Below are positions 15,429 through 24,247 of a stretch of 64,000 nucleotides of DNA, one piece after another. The notes under the pieces were generated by a model. It was given only the letters and a program-made list of their open reading frames with translations, made no database searches and was not told the origin of the DNA. Where the stretch lies: the NCBI RefSeq assembly GCF_025938155.1, contig NZ_JAPCZG010000002.1, positions 476,702 to 540,701 of the forward strand. Reading direction: 5' to 3'. The stretch's first letter is position 1; each line of letters begins with the position of its first letter. Position numbers and translations under genes: made by a program. The stretch comes from Novosphingobium sp. KCTC 2891 (GTDB lineage Bacteria; Pseudomonadota; Alphaproteobacteria; Sphingomonadales; Sphingomonadaceae).

Positions 15429-17870
15429 CTAACTTCTGGTCGGGCGCATGACGGCTTCCGCCAGTCCTTCGGCTTCGACCAGCAGTTCGTCATCCGCCGC
15501 GCCGGACGGCAGTGTTTCCCGGCCGATCATCACCAGCAGCGGCACAGCCAGCGGCGTCACCCGGTCCAGCCGTACGTGGACCAGCTGCGCCGCCGCGCGG
15601 TCCAGCCGGTCACCCAGCCGCCCCACGTCGGTCATCCGGGCGCGGGCATCCGCCCACGCCGCCTCGATCAGAACGTGGTCGGGCTCATACTTGCGCAGCA
15701 CATCGTAGATGAGGTCGGTGGAGAAGGTCACCTGCCGGCCGCTCTTGCGCTTGCCCGGATGCTGGCGCTCGACGAGTCCGCCAATCACCGCAACTTCGCG
15801 AAAGGCACGGCGCAGCAGATAGGAGTTCTGAACCCAATCGACGAATTCGTGGGTGAGAATGTCGGGGGAGAGCAGTGCGGCGGGATCATCGACGGGCTTC
15901 AGCCCCCACACCGCCAGGGCATAGTCGTTGGCCACGAACCCCAGTGGCCCCAGCCCCGCGTCTTCCATCCGCCGTGTGATCAGCATTCCCAGCGACTGGT
16001 TCGCGTTCCAGCCCTCGAAGGTGTAATAGGTGGTGTATTCGCGGCCCCCGTGGGGGAAGCTTTCGACCAGCAGCTCGCCCGGTGCCGGCAGGCGGCTGCG
16101 CCAGTCCTGCACTTCCAGCCATTCCCGCACATCGTCGGGCAGGCGGCCCCATCCCGCCCGGTCTGCCAGCAGCGCCTGCACACGCCCGGCGAGGTGCGTG
16201 GTCAGCGGCATCCGCGCCCCCATGTAGCTGGGGATCTGACCTGACGACTTCGCCGCGCGCACGATCACTTCCAGATCGCGCAGGCTTTCCACCTCGAGGT
16301 CCATCCCGGCGAAGCGGAAGGTATCCCCGGGACTGAGCGAGGCGCCGAAGTTCTCCTCCACCCGGCCCAGCGAACGCCCGTTACGGAAGCGCACGTCGAG
16401 CATTTCGGCATCGACGATGATGCCCGCGTTGAGCCGGTGCCGTGCTGCGTGCTCGGGATGCGTCAACCGCCACAGCCCCTGCCGGTCTCGCACGATCCGC
16501 TTGAACCGGTCGTAGGCGCGCAGGGCGTATCCGCCGGTGGCAACGAACTCGAGCACGCGCTGCCACGCCGCGGCGTCGATCCAGGCGTAGGCCAGCGACG
16601 AGCGAACCTGCGCCAGCAGGGCGGTTTCATCGAAAGGCCCGGCGCAGGCGCAGGCCATGACGTGCTGGGCCAGCACGTCGAGCCCGCCGGGCCGGAAATC
16701 CTCGCCGTCCCGCTGGCCTTCGTCGACCGCGTCCTTCGCCGCCATCGCTTCCAGGAACTCGAAGCGGTTTCCCGGCACCAGCAGCGCGCGGCTTGGCTGG
16801 TCGAGCCTGTGATTAGCGCGGCCGATGCGCTGGAGCAGCCGGGACGATCCCTTCGGAGCACCCATCTGCACGACCATGTCGATATCGCCCCAGTCGACAC
16901 CAAGGTCGAGGCTGGCCGTGGCGACGAGCGCGCGCAGTTCGCCGCGCGCCATCGCCCCTTCCACCTTGCGCCGGGCCTCCTTCGACAGCGATCCGTGGTG
17001 GATGCCGATGGGCAGCTTGTCGTCGTTCACGTCCCACAGCAGCTGGAAGATGTATTCGGCCAGAAAGCGCGTGTTGGTGAAGATCAGCGTGGTGCGGTTG
17101 CGCCGGATCTCGTCGTAGAGCTGCGGCACGGCCCAGGCCGCGGCATGGCCGCCCCACGGCACGCGCTCGCCCTCGGGCAGCAGGATTTCCACCTCTGGCG
17201 GCGCGCCCGGCTCTCCTTCGACCAGCGCCACCGCATCCACCTCGCCCCAAGGCGCGAGCCAGGCCCGGAACGCTTCGGGATCGGCGACGGTTGCCGAAAG
17301 TGCGGCGCGGCGCATATCGGGGGCAATTGCCTGCAGCCGTGCCAGCGAGAGCGCGAGCAGGTCACCGCGCTTGCCGGTGGCGAAGGCGTGGATCTCGTCG
17401 ATCACGATGCGCTTCAGGCCTGCGAACAGCGTTGCGCTCTCGGGATAGCTGAGCAGCAGCGACAGCGATTCCGGCGTCGTCAGCAGCACGTGAGGCGGTC
17501 GGACGCGCTGGCGTGCCTTGCGGTCGGACGGGGTATCGCCGCTGCGCGTCTCGACCCGGATGGGCAGGCCCATCTCCTCGATCGGCGCCAGCAGGTTGCG
17601 CTGCACGTCGTGCGCCAGGGCCTTCAGCGGTGAGACGTAGAGCGTGTGCAGCCCTTCAGGCGCGGCGGCGCTGCCCAGCCGTGACGGGGTGAAGTCCGCA
17701 AGCGTCGGCAGGAACCCGGCCAGGGTCTTCCCCGCGCCGGTATCGGCCACGAGCAGCGCGTGCAGTCCGGCATCGGCCGCAGCCAGCATTTCGCGCTGGT
17801 GCCGCCGCGCCCGCCAGCCGCGCGCGGCGAACCAGCTTTCGATTTCGCGGGGGAGGGCGGCATCGGTCAT
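15429..17870 (-). CDS. Lhr-type DEXH helicase (ligase-associated family)
   Basis: A superfamily 2 helicase of 813 residues, the length of the Lhr-like ligase-associated DEXH helicases linked to DNA repair. The Walker A motif is ADTGAGKT (about 42-49). The DEXH box reads IDEIHAFA. Motif III is SAT, and motif VI (QRIGRANHRLDQPSR) is present. The Lhr-specific C-terminal region follows. In many bacteria this gene sits with a special DNA ligase and a metallo-beta-lactamase-fold exonuclease, but neither is beside it here. No strong ribosome site precedes the ATG. Confidence 0.88.
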   Translation of the reverse strand: MTDAALPREIESWFAARGWRARRHQREMLAAADAGLHALLVADTGAGKTLAGFLPTLADFTPSRLGSAAAPEGLHTLYVSPLKALAHDVQRNLLAPIEEMGLPIRVETRSGDTPSDRKARQRVRPPHVLLTTPESLSLLLSYPESATLFAGLKRIVIDEIHAFATGKRGDLLALSLARLQAIAPDMRRAALSATVADPEAFRAWLAPWGEVDAVALVEGEPGAPPEVEILLPEGERVPWGGHAAAWAVPQLYDEIRRNRTTLIFTNTRFLAEYIFQLLWDVNDDKLPIGIHHGSLSKEARRKVEGAMARGELRALVATASLDLGVDWGDIDMVVQMGAPKGSSRLLQRIGRANHRLDQPSRALLVPGNRFEFLEAMAAKDAVDEGQRDGEDFRPGGLDVLAQHVMACACAGPFDETALLAQVRSSLAYAWIDAAAWQRVLEFVATGGYALRAYDRFKRIVRDRQGLWRLTHPEHAARHRLNAGIIVDAEMLDVRFRNGRSLGRVEENFGASLSPGDTFRFAGMDLEVESLRDLEVIVRAAKSSGQIPSYMGARMPLTTHLAGRVQALLADRAGWGRLPDDVREWLEVQDWRSRLPAPGELLVESFPHGGREYTTYYTFEGWNANQSLGMLITRRMEDAGLGPLGFVANDYALAVWGLKPVDDPAALLSPDILTHEFVDWVQNSYLLRRAFREVAVIGGLVERQHPGKRKSGRQVTFSTDLIYDVLRKYEPDHVLIEAAWADARARMTDVGRLGDRLDRAAAQLVHVRLDRVTPLAVPLLVMIGRETLPSGAADDELLVEAEGLAEAVMRPTRS

Positions 17871-17984
17871 CGTGATGGTGATAACGCGTCACGCACTGAT
17901 CCGCACCCGCGATGAAGCGCCGCGCCGATGCGGTGGGGGCGCGGCACTCTCCGGCTGCGACGACCGTTGAAGTTGCATCCATGT

Positions 17985-18004
17985 GGCGGGCGTTTTCGTC
18001 CGCC
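17985..18004 (+). promoter_or_regulatory. Leader hairpin before the BON protein
   Basis: An 8-bp stem with one G-U pair (GGCGGGCG / CGTCCGCC) closes a TTTT loop and ends 25 bases before the start codon, just upstream of the ribosome site. It could affect translation or mRNA stability. The function is inferred only from position. Confidence 0.3.
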
Positions 18005-18029
18005 CCACGAACGAGAGAGGAGTGCGACG

Positions 18030-18929
18030 ATGAACGACCGCTACGACTGGCAGCGCGATCCGGCGCTGAAACGTGAGCGCGACCCCCGCGAGGACCGCAG
18101 TGCCGACTATTCCGGCGAGCAGCAGTGGGGCCGCGAAAACGGCGCCGATCGCTATGCGTCCGGCAATCAGGAGTATCGCCGCGAGAGCGGGCGCGACGCG
18201 CCGCGTGGCCGTAGCGGGTACGAGCCGCGCTATGGCACGGGCTATGGATCGGGCGCCCAGACGGGAGACTACTTCGGACCCGGCGACTATGGTTCGGGCA
18301 GCCATGCCTATTCCGCGAATTGGGACCGGGGATATGGCGTCCCGCGCAACAGCTATGGCGTCCAGGCCGGGGGCTATGGTGCTACCCGCCAGCCCGTGCA
18401 GCGCGATGCGCGCAACTGGGGCGACCGGCAGATGGGCTCTGACTACGAGCCGGGCGAGGGCTATGCCCGCGAGGATGGCCATCGCTCGTTTCTTGACCGC
18501 GCGGCGGACGAGGTCATGTCGTGGTGGGGCGATGATGGTGCGGCCCGCCGCCGCGAGGAGGATCGCCGCGAAGACCATCGCGGGCGCGGACCGGCCGACT
18601 ATACGCGTTCGGACGAGCGAATTCGCGAGGACGCCAACGACCGCCTGACCGACGATTGGCAAGTCGATGCCCGCCAGATCAGCATCGCGGTCGAAAGCGG
18701 TGAAGTGACGCTGTCCGGTTCGGTCCCCACGCGACAGGAAAAGCACAGGGCTGAGGAATGCGTCGAGCGCATTTCCGGCGTGAAGCACGTGCAGAACAAC
18801 TTGCGGGTCGATCAGGCGCGCGAAAAGACCTCCGGATATCGTACCGACCTGAATGCCGCGCCAAGCCGCACGGCGCCCACCGCCGCCAGCCTTGGCGGCG
18901 CCGCGATCACGCCCGACAATCGCGACTGA
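18030..18929 (+). CDS. BON-domain protein with SWFGD-like motif, stress type
   Basis: A 299-residue protein with three parts. The first 150 residues are low-complexity and rich in Asp, Arg, Gly and Tyr, and likely disordered. A short SWFGD-like helix (FLDRAADEVMSWWGDD) lies at 153-169. A BON domain, expected to bind phospholipid or other surfaces, lies at about 190-262. There is no signal peptide or membrane helix. The start is set at the ATG with AGAGAGGAG upstream; an upstream extension of the frame looks non-coding. Proteins of this build are often stress-induced in sphingomonads, but nothing here proves it. Confidence 0.8.
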   Translation: MNDRYDWQRDPALKRERDPREDRSADYSGEQQWGRENGADRYASGNQEYRRESGRDAPRGRSGYEPRYGTGYGSGAQTGDYFGPGDYGSGSHAYSANWDRGYGVPRNSYGVQAGGYGATRQPVQRDARNWGDRQMGSDYEPGEGYAREDGHRSFLDRAADEVMSWWGDDGAARRREEDRREDHRGRGPADYTRSDERIREDANDRLTDDWQVDARQISIAVESGEVTLSGSVPTRQEKHRAEECVERISGVKHVQNNLRVDQAREKTSGYRTDLNAAPSRTAPTAASLGGAAITPDNRD

Positions 18930-18950
18930 CCCCTCTGATCCGACAAGAAA

Positions 18951-18985
18951 GAAGGGCGCCTCCTTGCGGGGGCGCCCTTCCTTTT
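18951..18985. terminator. Bidirectional terminator
   Basis: A perfect 10-bp stem, GAAGGGCGCC (18951-18960) with GGCGCCCTTC (18971-18980), is followed by CTTTT on the plus strand and CTTTC on the minus strand. It separates the BON gene (ends 18929) from the converging phosphomutase gene (ends 19006). Confidence 0.8.
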
Positions 18986-19005
18986 GTAAATCGTGCGAGC
19001 GGCGA

Positions 19006-20409
19006 TCAGTGCCCGGCTTGCGGTCCGCGCTCGAGCCCCGAGGCGGCGAGCTGGGCGTCGATCATGCCCATCAGCCGTGCGAGGCCTTCCTCGGTGTGGC
19101 TTTCGGCGCGGGCGACGAGCACGTCCTGCGTGTTCGAGGCGCGCAGCAGCCACCAGCCGTCGGGCGTATTGACGCGCGCGCCATCGGTGTCGTTCACCTC
19201 GGCGCCCTCGGCCTGGAGCCGCGCCTTCACTTCGTCGATCACCGCGAACTTGCGGCTTTCATCGACCTGGAAGCGCAGTTCGGGCGTGTTGATCATCGCC
19301 GGCATCTCGCCGCGCAGTTCGGTGACCGACTTCCCCAGCCGGCCCGAGGCCGCGATCAGCCGGATCGCGGCGTAGAGCGCGTCGTCAAAGCCGTAATAGT
19401 CGTGCGCGAAGAACACGTGGCCGCTCATCTCGCCGGCGAGAGGGCTGCCCGTCTCCTTCATTTTGGACTTGATGAGCGAGTGGCCGGTCTTCCACATCAG
19501 CGGTTTGCCGCCCAGTTCCGCGACCCGGTCGAACAGCGCGCGGCTGGCCTTCACATCCGCGATAATCGTCACGCCGGGCTCCATCCGGAGCAGGTCTTCG
19601 GCATAGATCATCAGCAGCTGGTCGCCCCAGATGATCCGGCCCTCGCCGTCGATCGCACCGATGCGGTCGCCGTCGCCGTCAAAAGCAACTCCGAAGTCGA
19701 GTTTTCCGGCCGCGACAGCTTCCCGAAGATCAACGAGGTTCTTCTCCTCGGTAGGATCGGGATGATGATTGGGAAAATTGCCATCGACCTCGGTGAACAG
19801 CAGGGTGTGCTTGCCGGGCAGGCGAGCGGTCAGCTTCTCGACCACGGGGCCGGCGGCGCCGTTGCCGGTATCCCATGCGATGCTGAGCGAGGCCAGCATG
19901 GCGGGATCGATTCCGTCGAGACCGCGGAGGAGCCGCTCGACGTATTCGTCCATGATGTCGACGATCTCGGACGTCCCGTTGCCCGAGACCCAGTCCCCGG
20001 TCTCGGCGAGCTTGCCGAGATCGAGTATGTCTGGACCGAAGAACGGACGCCCTTCAAATACCATCTTGAAGCCATTGTAATTGGCGGGGTTGTGGCTGCC
20101 GGTTATCTGAATGCCGCCATCTACCTGTTCCATTGACGCTGCCGCGTAATAGAGCATCGGCGTGGGGCCCATGCCGACGCGAACCACGTCGACGCCGCTG
20201 GCGTTGAGCCCTTCGACCAGCGCATGTTCGAGGATCGGCGAGCTGACGCGGCCGTCGTAGCCGACAGCGACGCGCTTGCCTCCGGCCCGGACGATGCGGG
20301 TGCCGAAGCCCCGGCCGATGGCGCGGGCGTCATCCGGCCCGAGCGTTTCTCCGATCACGCCCCGGATATCGTATTCGCGCAGCACGGTAGGGTGGAACTG
20401 GTGCGTCAT
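19006..20409 (-). CDS. pgmG: Phosphomannomutase/phosphoglucomutase
   Basis: Alpha-D-phosphohexomutase of 467 residues that interconverts the 1- and 6-phosphates of glucose and/or mannose for polysaccharide precursors. The phosphoserine loop is TGSHNP, the metal loop is FDGDGDR, and the sugar-binding loop GEMSGH is present, so it should be active. The start is the ATG at 20409, behind GAGGGGAC; the frame runs further upstream without similarity. It most resembles the bifunctional PgmG/AlgC type used in sphingan and alginate synthesis. It lies 73 bases downstream of the J-domain gene on the same strand. Confidence 0.93.
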   Translation of the reverse strand: MTHQFHPTVLREYDIRGVIGETLGPDDARAIGRGFGTRIVRAGGKRVAVGYDGRVSSPILEHALVEGLNASGVDVVRVGMGPTPMLYYAAASMEQVDGGIQITGSHNPANYNGFKMVFEGRPFFGPDILDLGKLAETGDWVSGNGTSEIVDIMDEYVERLLRGLDGIDPAMLASLSIAWDTGNGAAGPVVEKLTARLPGKHTLLFTEVDGNFPNHHPDPTEEKNLVDLREAVAAGKLDFGVAFDGDGDRIGAIDGEGRIIWGDQLLMIYAEDLLRMEPGVTIIADVKASRALFDRVAELGGKPLMWKTGHSLIKSKMKETGSPLAGEMSGHVFFAHDYYGFDDALYAAIRLIAASGRLGKSVTELRGEMPAMINTPELRFQVDESRKFAVIDEVKARLQAEGAEVNDTDGARVNTPDGWWLLRASNTQDVLVARAESHTEEGLARLMGMIDAQLAASGLERGPQAGH

Positions 20410-20482
20410 GAAGGACTTGTCCCCTCTTAAATCGGTAACCGTGCCGGAAAGGCCCGGCAGGGCGTGATGGTTTGCCCCGGGA

Positions 20483-20776
20483 TCAGGATCCCCGGCCTCG
20501 CTCTCCCAGCCGTCCGAGCAGCAGGTCGCGCGCGGCATTGGCTTCGTGTACCGCTTCCGAACTGCCCCCGCGATCCGGGTGAACCCGGGTGATGAGGCGC
20601 CGGTGGGCATCTATGATGTCCTGACGGTTCGCAGCCGTCGCTACGCCCAAAAGATTGCGGGCGCGTTTCTCTTCTACGGAACGTTCGTTTTCGCGCAGGA
20701 GTTCCCACGGCCAGCGCCCGGCCAGCATTCGCACTGCGATGCTGGCGAGAACGACCAGCCACAGGAGCTTGGTCAT
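20483..20776 (-). CDS. Small membrane-anchored J-domain protein
   Basis: A 97-residue protein with one N-terminal transmembrane helix (about residues 3-20) and a C-terminal J-domain carrying the essential HPD triplet at 66-68, so it should stimulate an Hsp70 (DnaK). The build resembles mitochondrial Tim14/Pam18: a short J-domain at the C-terminus with no Gly/Phe or zinc region. Its ATG overlaps the TGA of the MipZ-like gene (ATGA, 20773-20776), so the two are translationally coupled. The client is unknown. A link to envelope or division work is inference from the neighbour. Confidence 0.88.
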   Translation of the reverse strand: MTKLLWLVVLASIAVRMLAGRWPWELLRENERSVEEKRARNLLGVATAANRQDIIDAHRRLITRVHPDRGGSSEAVHEANAARDLLLGRLGERGRGS

Positions 20777-21591
20777 GCGACCCCGTCGAGCGCAGGCTGC
20801 GCCGGTGCGGCGCCCGGCATGGGCAGGTTCAGCCCCGCCACCAGCGTGCGCAGTTCCTGCCGCGCGACGAGATGGCTGGTGCCCAGTTCGCCAAGGTGGC
20901 CCTTGTCGAGCAGGGTGAGACCGCTGGGAAACAGTTCGCGGTAGATCACGCGCTCGGACAGGCCGCTGGCGACGCGGAAGCCGACGCGCTTGGAAAGCTC
21001 GGTCAGCGCCTGGTCGATGCGGCGCTGGTTGCGCGCTTCGGTAAAGCCGGTGCGGTTGCGCACAACGACCCAATCCATTTCGCGCCGCGCATCCTTGATC
21101 GTGGCCATGGCCCGCTTCTTGCGCGCTTCCCAGATCAGCTCGGCATAGAACGACAGGCGGCGGACCTTGAAGGTTTCGGCGTCCACCTGCCCGATCAGGT
21201 CGAAATCGACGAAGCTGTCGTTCAGCGGCGTCACCAAGGTATCGGCGCGGGTTGCGACGTGGCGGGCCAGCGGATCGTCGCGGCCCGGCGTGTCGAACAC
21301 GATGAAGTCATGGTCGGCGCCGAGCTGTTCGGTGAGCTGGTCCAGTTCCTCGGTGCTGTCTCCGCCATAGACCGCGAACGTGGCGGTGGGGAGCGCAACC
21401 TGCCGGCGCTTCTGCGTCTCGGCGCGGTTTTCGAGGTAGCGGTGCATGGTGCGCTGGCGCGCGTCGAGATCGATCGCGGCGACCCGGGCGCCCTGATAGG
21501 CTAGCGCGACGGCGACGTGCACGGCGGTCGTCGACTTGCCGGTGCCCCCCTTCTCGTTGGCGAAGACGATGCGGTGCGGGCCGGTGGACAA
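20773..21591 (-). CDS. mipZ: MipZ-like ParA-family ATPase, division-site regulator
   Basis: A 272-residue ATPase of the ParA/MipZ family. The deviant Walker A motif KGGTGKST lies at 14-21, with both the signature K14 and K19 present. Walker B is VFDTPG. The region from DARREMDWVVVRNR to the end matches the MipZ branch more than plasmid ParA. In Caulobacter, MipZ binds ParB and keeps FtsZ from assembling near the poles. The proposed start is TTG at 21591, with GAGAGAG upstream; the frame continues upstream but without conserved sequence. No parB or ftsZ is in the window. Confidence 0.85.
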   Translation of the reverse strand: MSTGPHRIVFANEKGGTGKSTTAVHVAVALAYQGARVAAIDLDARQRTMHRYLENRAETQKRRQVALPTATFAVYGGDSTEELDQLTEQLGADHDFIVFDTPGRDDPLARHVATRADTLVTPLNDSFVDFDLIGQVDAETFKVRRLSFYAELIWEARKKRAMATIKDARREMDWVVVRNRTGFTEARNQRRIDQALTELSKRVGFRVASGLSERVIYRELFPSGLTLLDKGHLGELGTSHLVARQELRTLVAGLNLPMPGAAPAQPALDGVA

Positions 21592-21715
21592 GGCGGTATC
21601 TCTCTCGTTGCGGTGAGCCGGGCTTGCTGCCGGCAGGGCGACACGGCTAGGGGTAGCCCCCGTAAGACCGTTGATGTCATGCCCCGACCCGGGGATTAAA
21701 GGAGAGGCCGCCCGC

Positions 21716-22570
21716 GTGCAAACCATCTCTCGGCTTGACGCCCTGCGCCCGGCTGTCGACCTGCTCAAGGACGGCGGCAAGACGCTCGCTTTCGTGCCCA
21801 CGATGGGCGCGCTGCACGAAGGCCACCTGACCCTGGTGCGCGAGGCGAAGGCCCGCGCGGACCGGGTTGCGGTGTCGATCTTCGTCAATCCGCGCCAGTT
21901 CGGACCGAACGAGGATCTGGACGCCTATCCCCGGCGGCTGGCGGCGGATGCCGCGCTGCTCGAAGGCGAAGGTGTCGATCTGCTGTGGGCGCCCACGCCC
22001 GACCAGATGTATCCCGATGGCTATGCCACCAACATCTCGGTCTCGGGGCTCGACGCGGTACTGTGCGGCGCCGCGCGGCCGGGCCATTTCGATGGCGTGG
22101 CCACGGTGGTGAACAAGCTTTTCAACCAGGTGCGGCCCGATGTCGCTCTGTTTGGCGAGAAGGACTGGCAGCAGCTGGCCATCATCCGCCGCATGGCGCG
22201 CGATCTCGACCTGACGCAGCCCCGCGCTGATCGGATCATCGGCGTGCCCACCGTGCGCGAGGCGGACGGCCTCGCGATGAGCAGCCGCAACCAGTATCTT
22301 TCCGCCGAGGAGCGCCAGCAGGCCGCAGGGCTGAGCCGCGCGATGCGGAAGGCGATCACGGCGGTGGTGGCGGGCGAGCCGGTGGCCGGGGCGCTGGAGA
22401 CGCTGCGCGCCGACGTGCTGGGGGCGGGCTTCTCCTCGATCGACTATGCCGACTTGCGCGATGCGGCGACGCTGGAGAACCTGCCGGTCTTCGACAGCCG
22501 TCCCGCGCGGCTACTGGTCGCCGCGCGGATCGGCCCGGCGCGCCTGATCGACAACATGGCCGTCGCCTGA
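21716..22570 (+). CDS. panC: Pantothenate synthetase
   Basis: Pantoate-beta-alanine ligase (284 residues), the ATP-dependent final step of pantothenate synthesis on the way to CoA. The family motifs MGALHEGHLTLV (HxGH nucleotide site), FGEKDWQQ and SSRNQYLS are all present. I choose the GTG at 21716 because AAAGGAGAGG lies eight bases upstream. An ATG at 21671 would add 15 unrelated residues and has no ribosome site. It is divergent from mipZ, and the two share a 124-base promoter region. Confidence 0.95.
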   Translation: MQTISRLDALRPAVDLLKDGGKTLAFVPTMGALHEGHLTLVREAKARADRVAVSIFVNPRQFGPNEDLDAYPRRLAADAALLEGEGVDLLWAPTPDQMYPDGYATNISVSGLDAVLCGAARPGHFDGVATVVNKLFNQVRPDVALFGEKDWQQLAIIRRMARDLDLTQPRADRIIGVPTVREADGLAMSSRNQYLSAEERQQAAGLSRAMRKAITAVVAGEPVAGALETLRADVLGAGFSSIDYADLRDAATLENLPVFDSRPARLLVAARIGPARLIDNMAVA

Positions 22571-22577
22571 CCGGCGA

Positions 22578-23219
22578 TCAGGGGCGCGAAGGTGTGTCGG
22601 CCGCGGCGAAGACCCGCACCGTCGTTTCCGCGATATAGGGCATGGCCGCACCCTTGGCGTCGGTGACGACCGATGGGTGGAACAGGTCGGGCTTTTCGCA
22701 GATGGCCTCGGCAATGGTGCGCTGTTCCTCGGCCTTGGGACCGCACTGGACTACGCGCGCGGAGGGATCGACCGCGATGACCAGCCCCACGTCCTCGCTG
22801 CTCGCTCCGCCGCGCAGGCTGGCCACCTTGACCACGTTGGCCGGTTCCAGCCGTGCGGCCGCCACGGCCTGCGCATCGGGCGTGCCGGGCACGTAGAGGC
22901 GGACCATCGTCGTGACCACGGCGAAGGCGGGCGTGCCATCGCGCAGGCGGGCGGGATTGTAGCGCTTCTTCAGCGTGATCTTGCAGATGTCTTTCGCCAA
23001 GCTCGCATCGCCGATGGCGCGAACCACCGAGCAGCCTTGCGGCCGTCCCTCGGTATCCACGCGGATCTCGATCGCGGCGGCGGCGGACTTGCCGCGCGCC
23101 AGGGCGTCGGCGGGGTATTCGGACTGGGTCACCATGCCCTTGATGTCCGGATCGGCGATACCGGTCGGAACCGGCTGGGTCGCAGCGGCAGCGGCGGCCA
23201 GAACGAACAAAAGTGCCAT
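22578..23219 (-). CDS. Secreted protein with two TonB-C-like modules
   Basis: A 213-residue protein with a short signal peptide (about 1-18) and no other membrane span. Residues 35-112 read as a TonB C-terminal module: it begins YPADAL, like YPSRAL in the tonB gene at 12712, and has C63 and C79 sixteen residues apart, the same spacing as C169/C185 in that TonB. Residues 143-206 look like a second, more diverged module with C159 and C174. There is no proline-rich spacer or anchor, so it cannot act as a standard TonB. AAGGAGAGG precedes the ATG. The function is unknown. Confidence 0.75.
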   Translation of the reverse strand: MALLFVLAAAAAATQPVPTGIADPDIKGMVTQSEYPADALARGKSAAAAIEIRVDTEGRPQGCSVVRAIGDASLAKDICKITLKKRYNPARLRDGTPAFAVVTTMVRLYVPGTPDAQAVAAARLEPANVVKVASLRGGASSEDVGLVIAVDPSARVVQCGPKAEEQRTIAEAICEKPDLFHPSVVTDAKGAAMPYIAETTVRVFAAADTPSRP

Positions 23220-23438
23220 CGCATCCTCTCCTTGCCGCGTCGTGCGCGGCGTTTGGACAATGAAGATAGGACTGCGCGGACCGTTGCGCCATTGTTGCAG
23301 AATGATGTCAAAAATATTTAACAATTCGCCGGAGCGGTCACATCGCGGCGGGACGCGAGGCAGGCGCCGGATCGCTTGCGCGCGGGCGCCCTTGCGATAA
23401 GGTTGCACCCAGAAACTCAAAAAAATGGAGAGAGGATC

Positions 23439-24206
23439 ATGGCCACCAGTCTGAGGCCGAACATCGATTGCTCCGATGCCGAGTGGCAGGCGCGGCAGGA
23501 ACTGGCGGCGTGCTATCGCATCTACGACCTGCTCGGCTGGTCGGAGTCGATCTACAACCACATCTCGCTGAAAGTGCCGGGCGAGGACGGGGCATTTCTC
23601 ATCAACCCCTACGGCCTGCTCTATTCCGAAGTCACTGCGTCCAACCTCGTCAAGATCGACCTCGACGGCAACAACATCGGGCCGTCGAAGTATCCGGTGA
23701 ACAAGGCGGGCTTCACCCAGCACGGCTATTTCCACCGGCACCTGCCGTGGGCGCATGCCATCGCCCACGTCCACACCACCGCGACGATGGCGGTGTGCAG
23801 CCTGGAAGAAGGGCTGATGCCGATCAACTTCTACGCCTGCAACTTCGTCGGCCAGCTTGCCTATCACGATTTCGAAGGCGTGACGGTGCGCGCGGAGGAA
23901 GGCGAGCGGCTGCTGAAGAACCTGGGCGACAAGCGCATCCTGATGCTGCGCAACCACGGCCCCGTGGTGCTGGGATCCTCGCTCCAGCAGATGTTCATCA
24001 CGCAGTGGAGCCTCCAGCGCGCCTGCGAAATCCAGCTGGCGGTGCTCTCCACCGGGGCGAAGCCGATCGTCGTGCCGGACGATGTGATCGCGGTGCACCA
24101 GCGCGATCTGCGCGACGTTCAGGTGCCGGGCACGCGACCGGGCGAAACCGACTTCAACGCCTGGGTGCGCCGGATCGACCGGGTCGATCGCAGCTGGCGC
24201 GACTGA
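23439..24206 (+). CDS. Class II aldolase/adducin family protein
   Basis: A 255-residue class II aldolase/adducin domain protein. Zinc-ligand histidines are seen at H110 and H112 (AHVHTT) and H173 (RNHGPV). Members of this long form are mostly uncharacterised; some act on sugar phosphates or as decarboxylases. The start is the ATG at 23439 behind GGAGAGAGG. An orphan 2Fe-2S protein gene follows after 41 bases on the same strand, which could make a two-gene unit. The substrate cannot be inferred. Confidence 0.85.
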   Translation: MATSLRPNIDCSDAEWQARQELAACYRIYDLLGWSESIYNHISLKVPGEDGAFLINPYGLLYSEVTASNLVKIDLDGNNIGPSKYPVNKAGFTQHGYFHRHLPWAHAIAHVHTTATMAVCSLEEGLMPINFYACNFVGQLAYHDFEGVTVRAEEGERLLKNLGDKRILMLRNHGPVVLGSSLQQMFITQWSLQRACEIQLAVLSTGAKPIVVPDDVIAVHQRDLRDVQVPGTRPGETDFNAWVRRIDRVDRSWRD

Positions 24207-24247
24207 GCCCGATTCCCAGCCGCGCCAATTCCCGCTAGAGCCGGGGC

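Noticed and set aside
18930..19005. Possible small RNA between the BON gene and the phosphomutase gene
   Set aside because: The only structure is a symmetrical terminator between converging genes; no promoter is seen.
21671..21715. ATG 21671 as the start of panC
   Set aside because: It has no ribosome site and adds residues outside the family. GTG 21716 has AAAGGAGAGG at the right distance.
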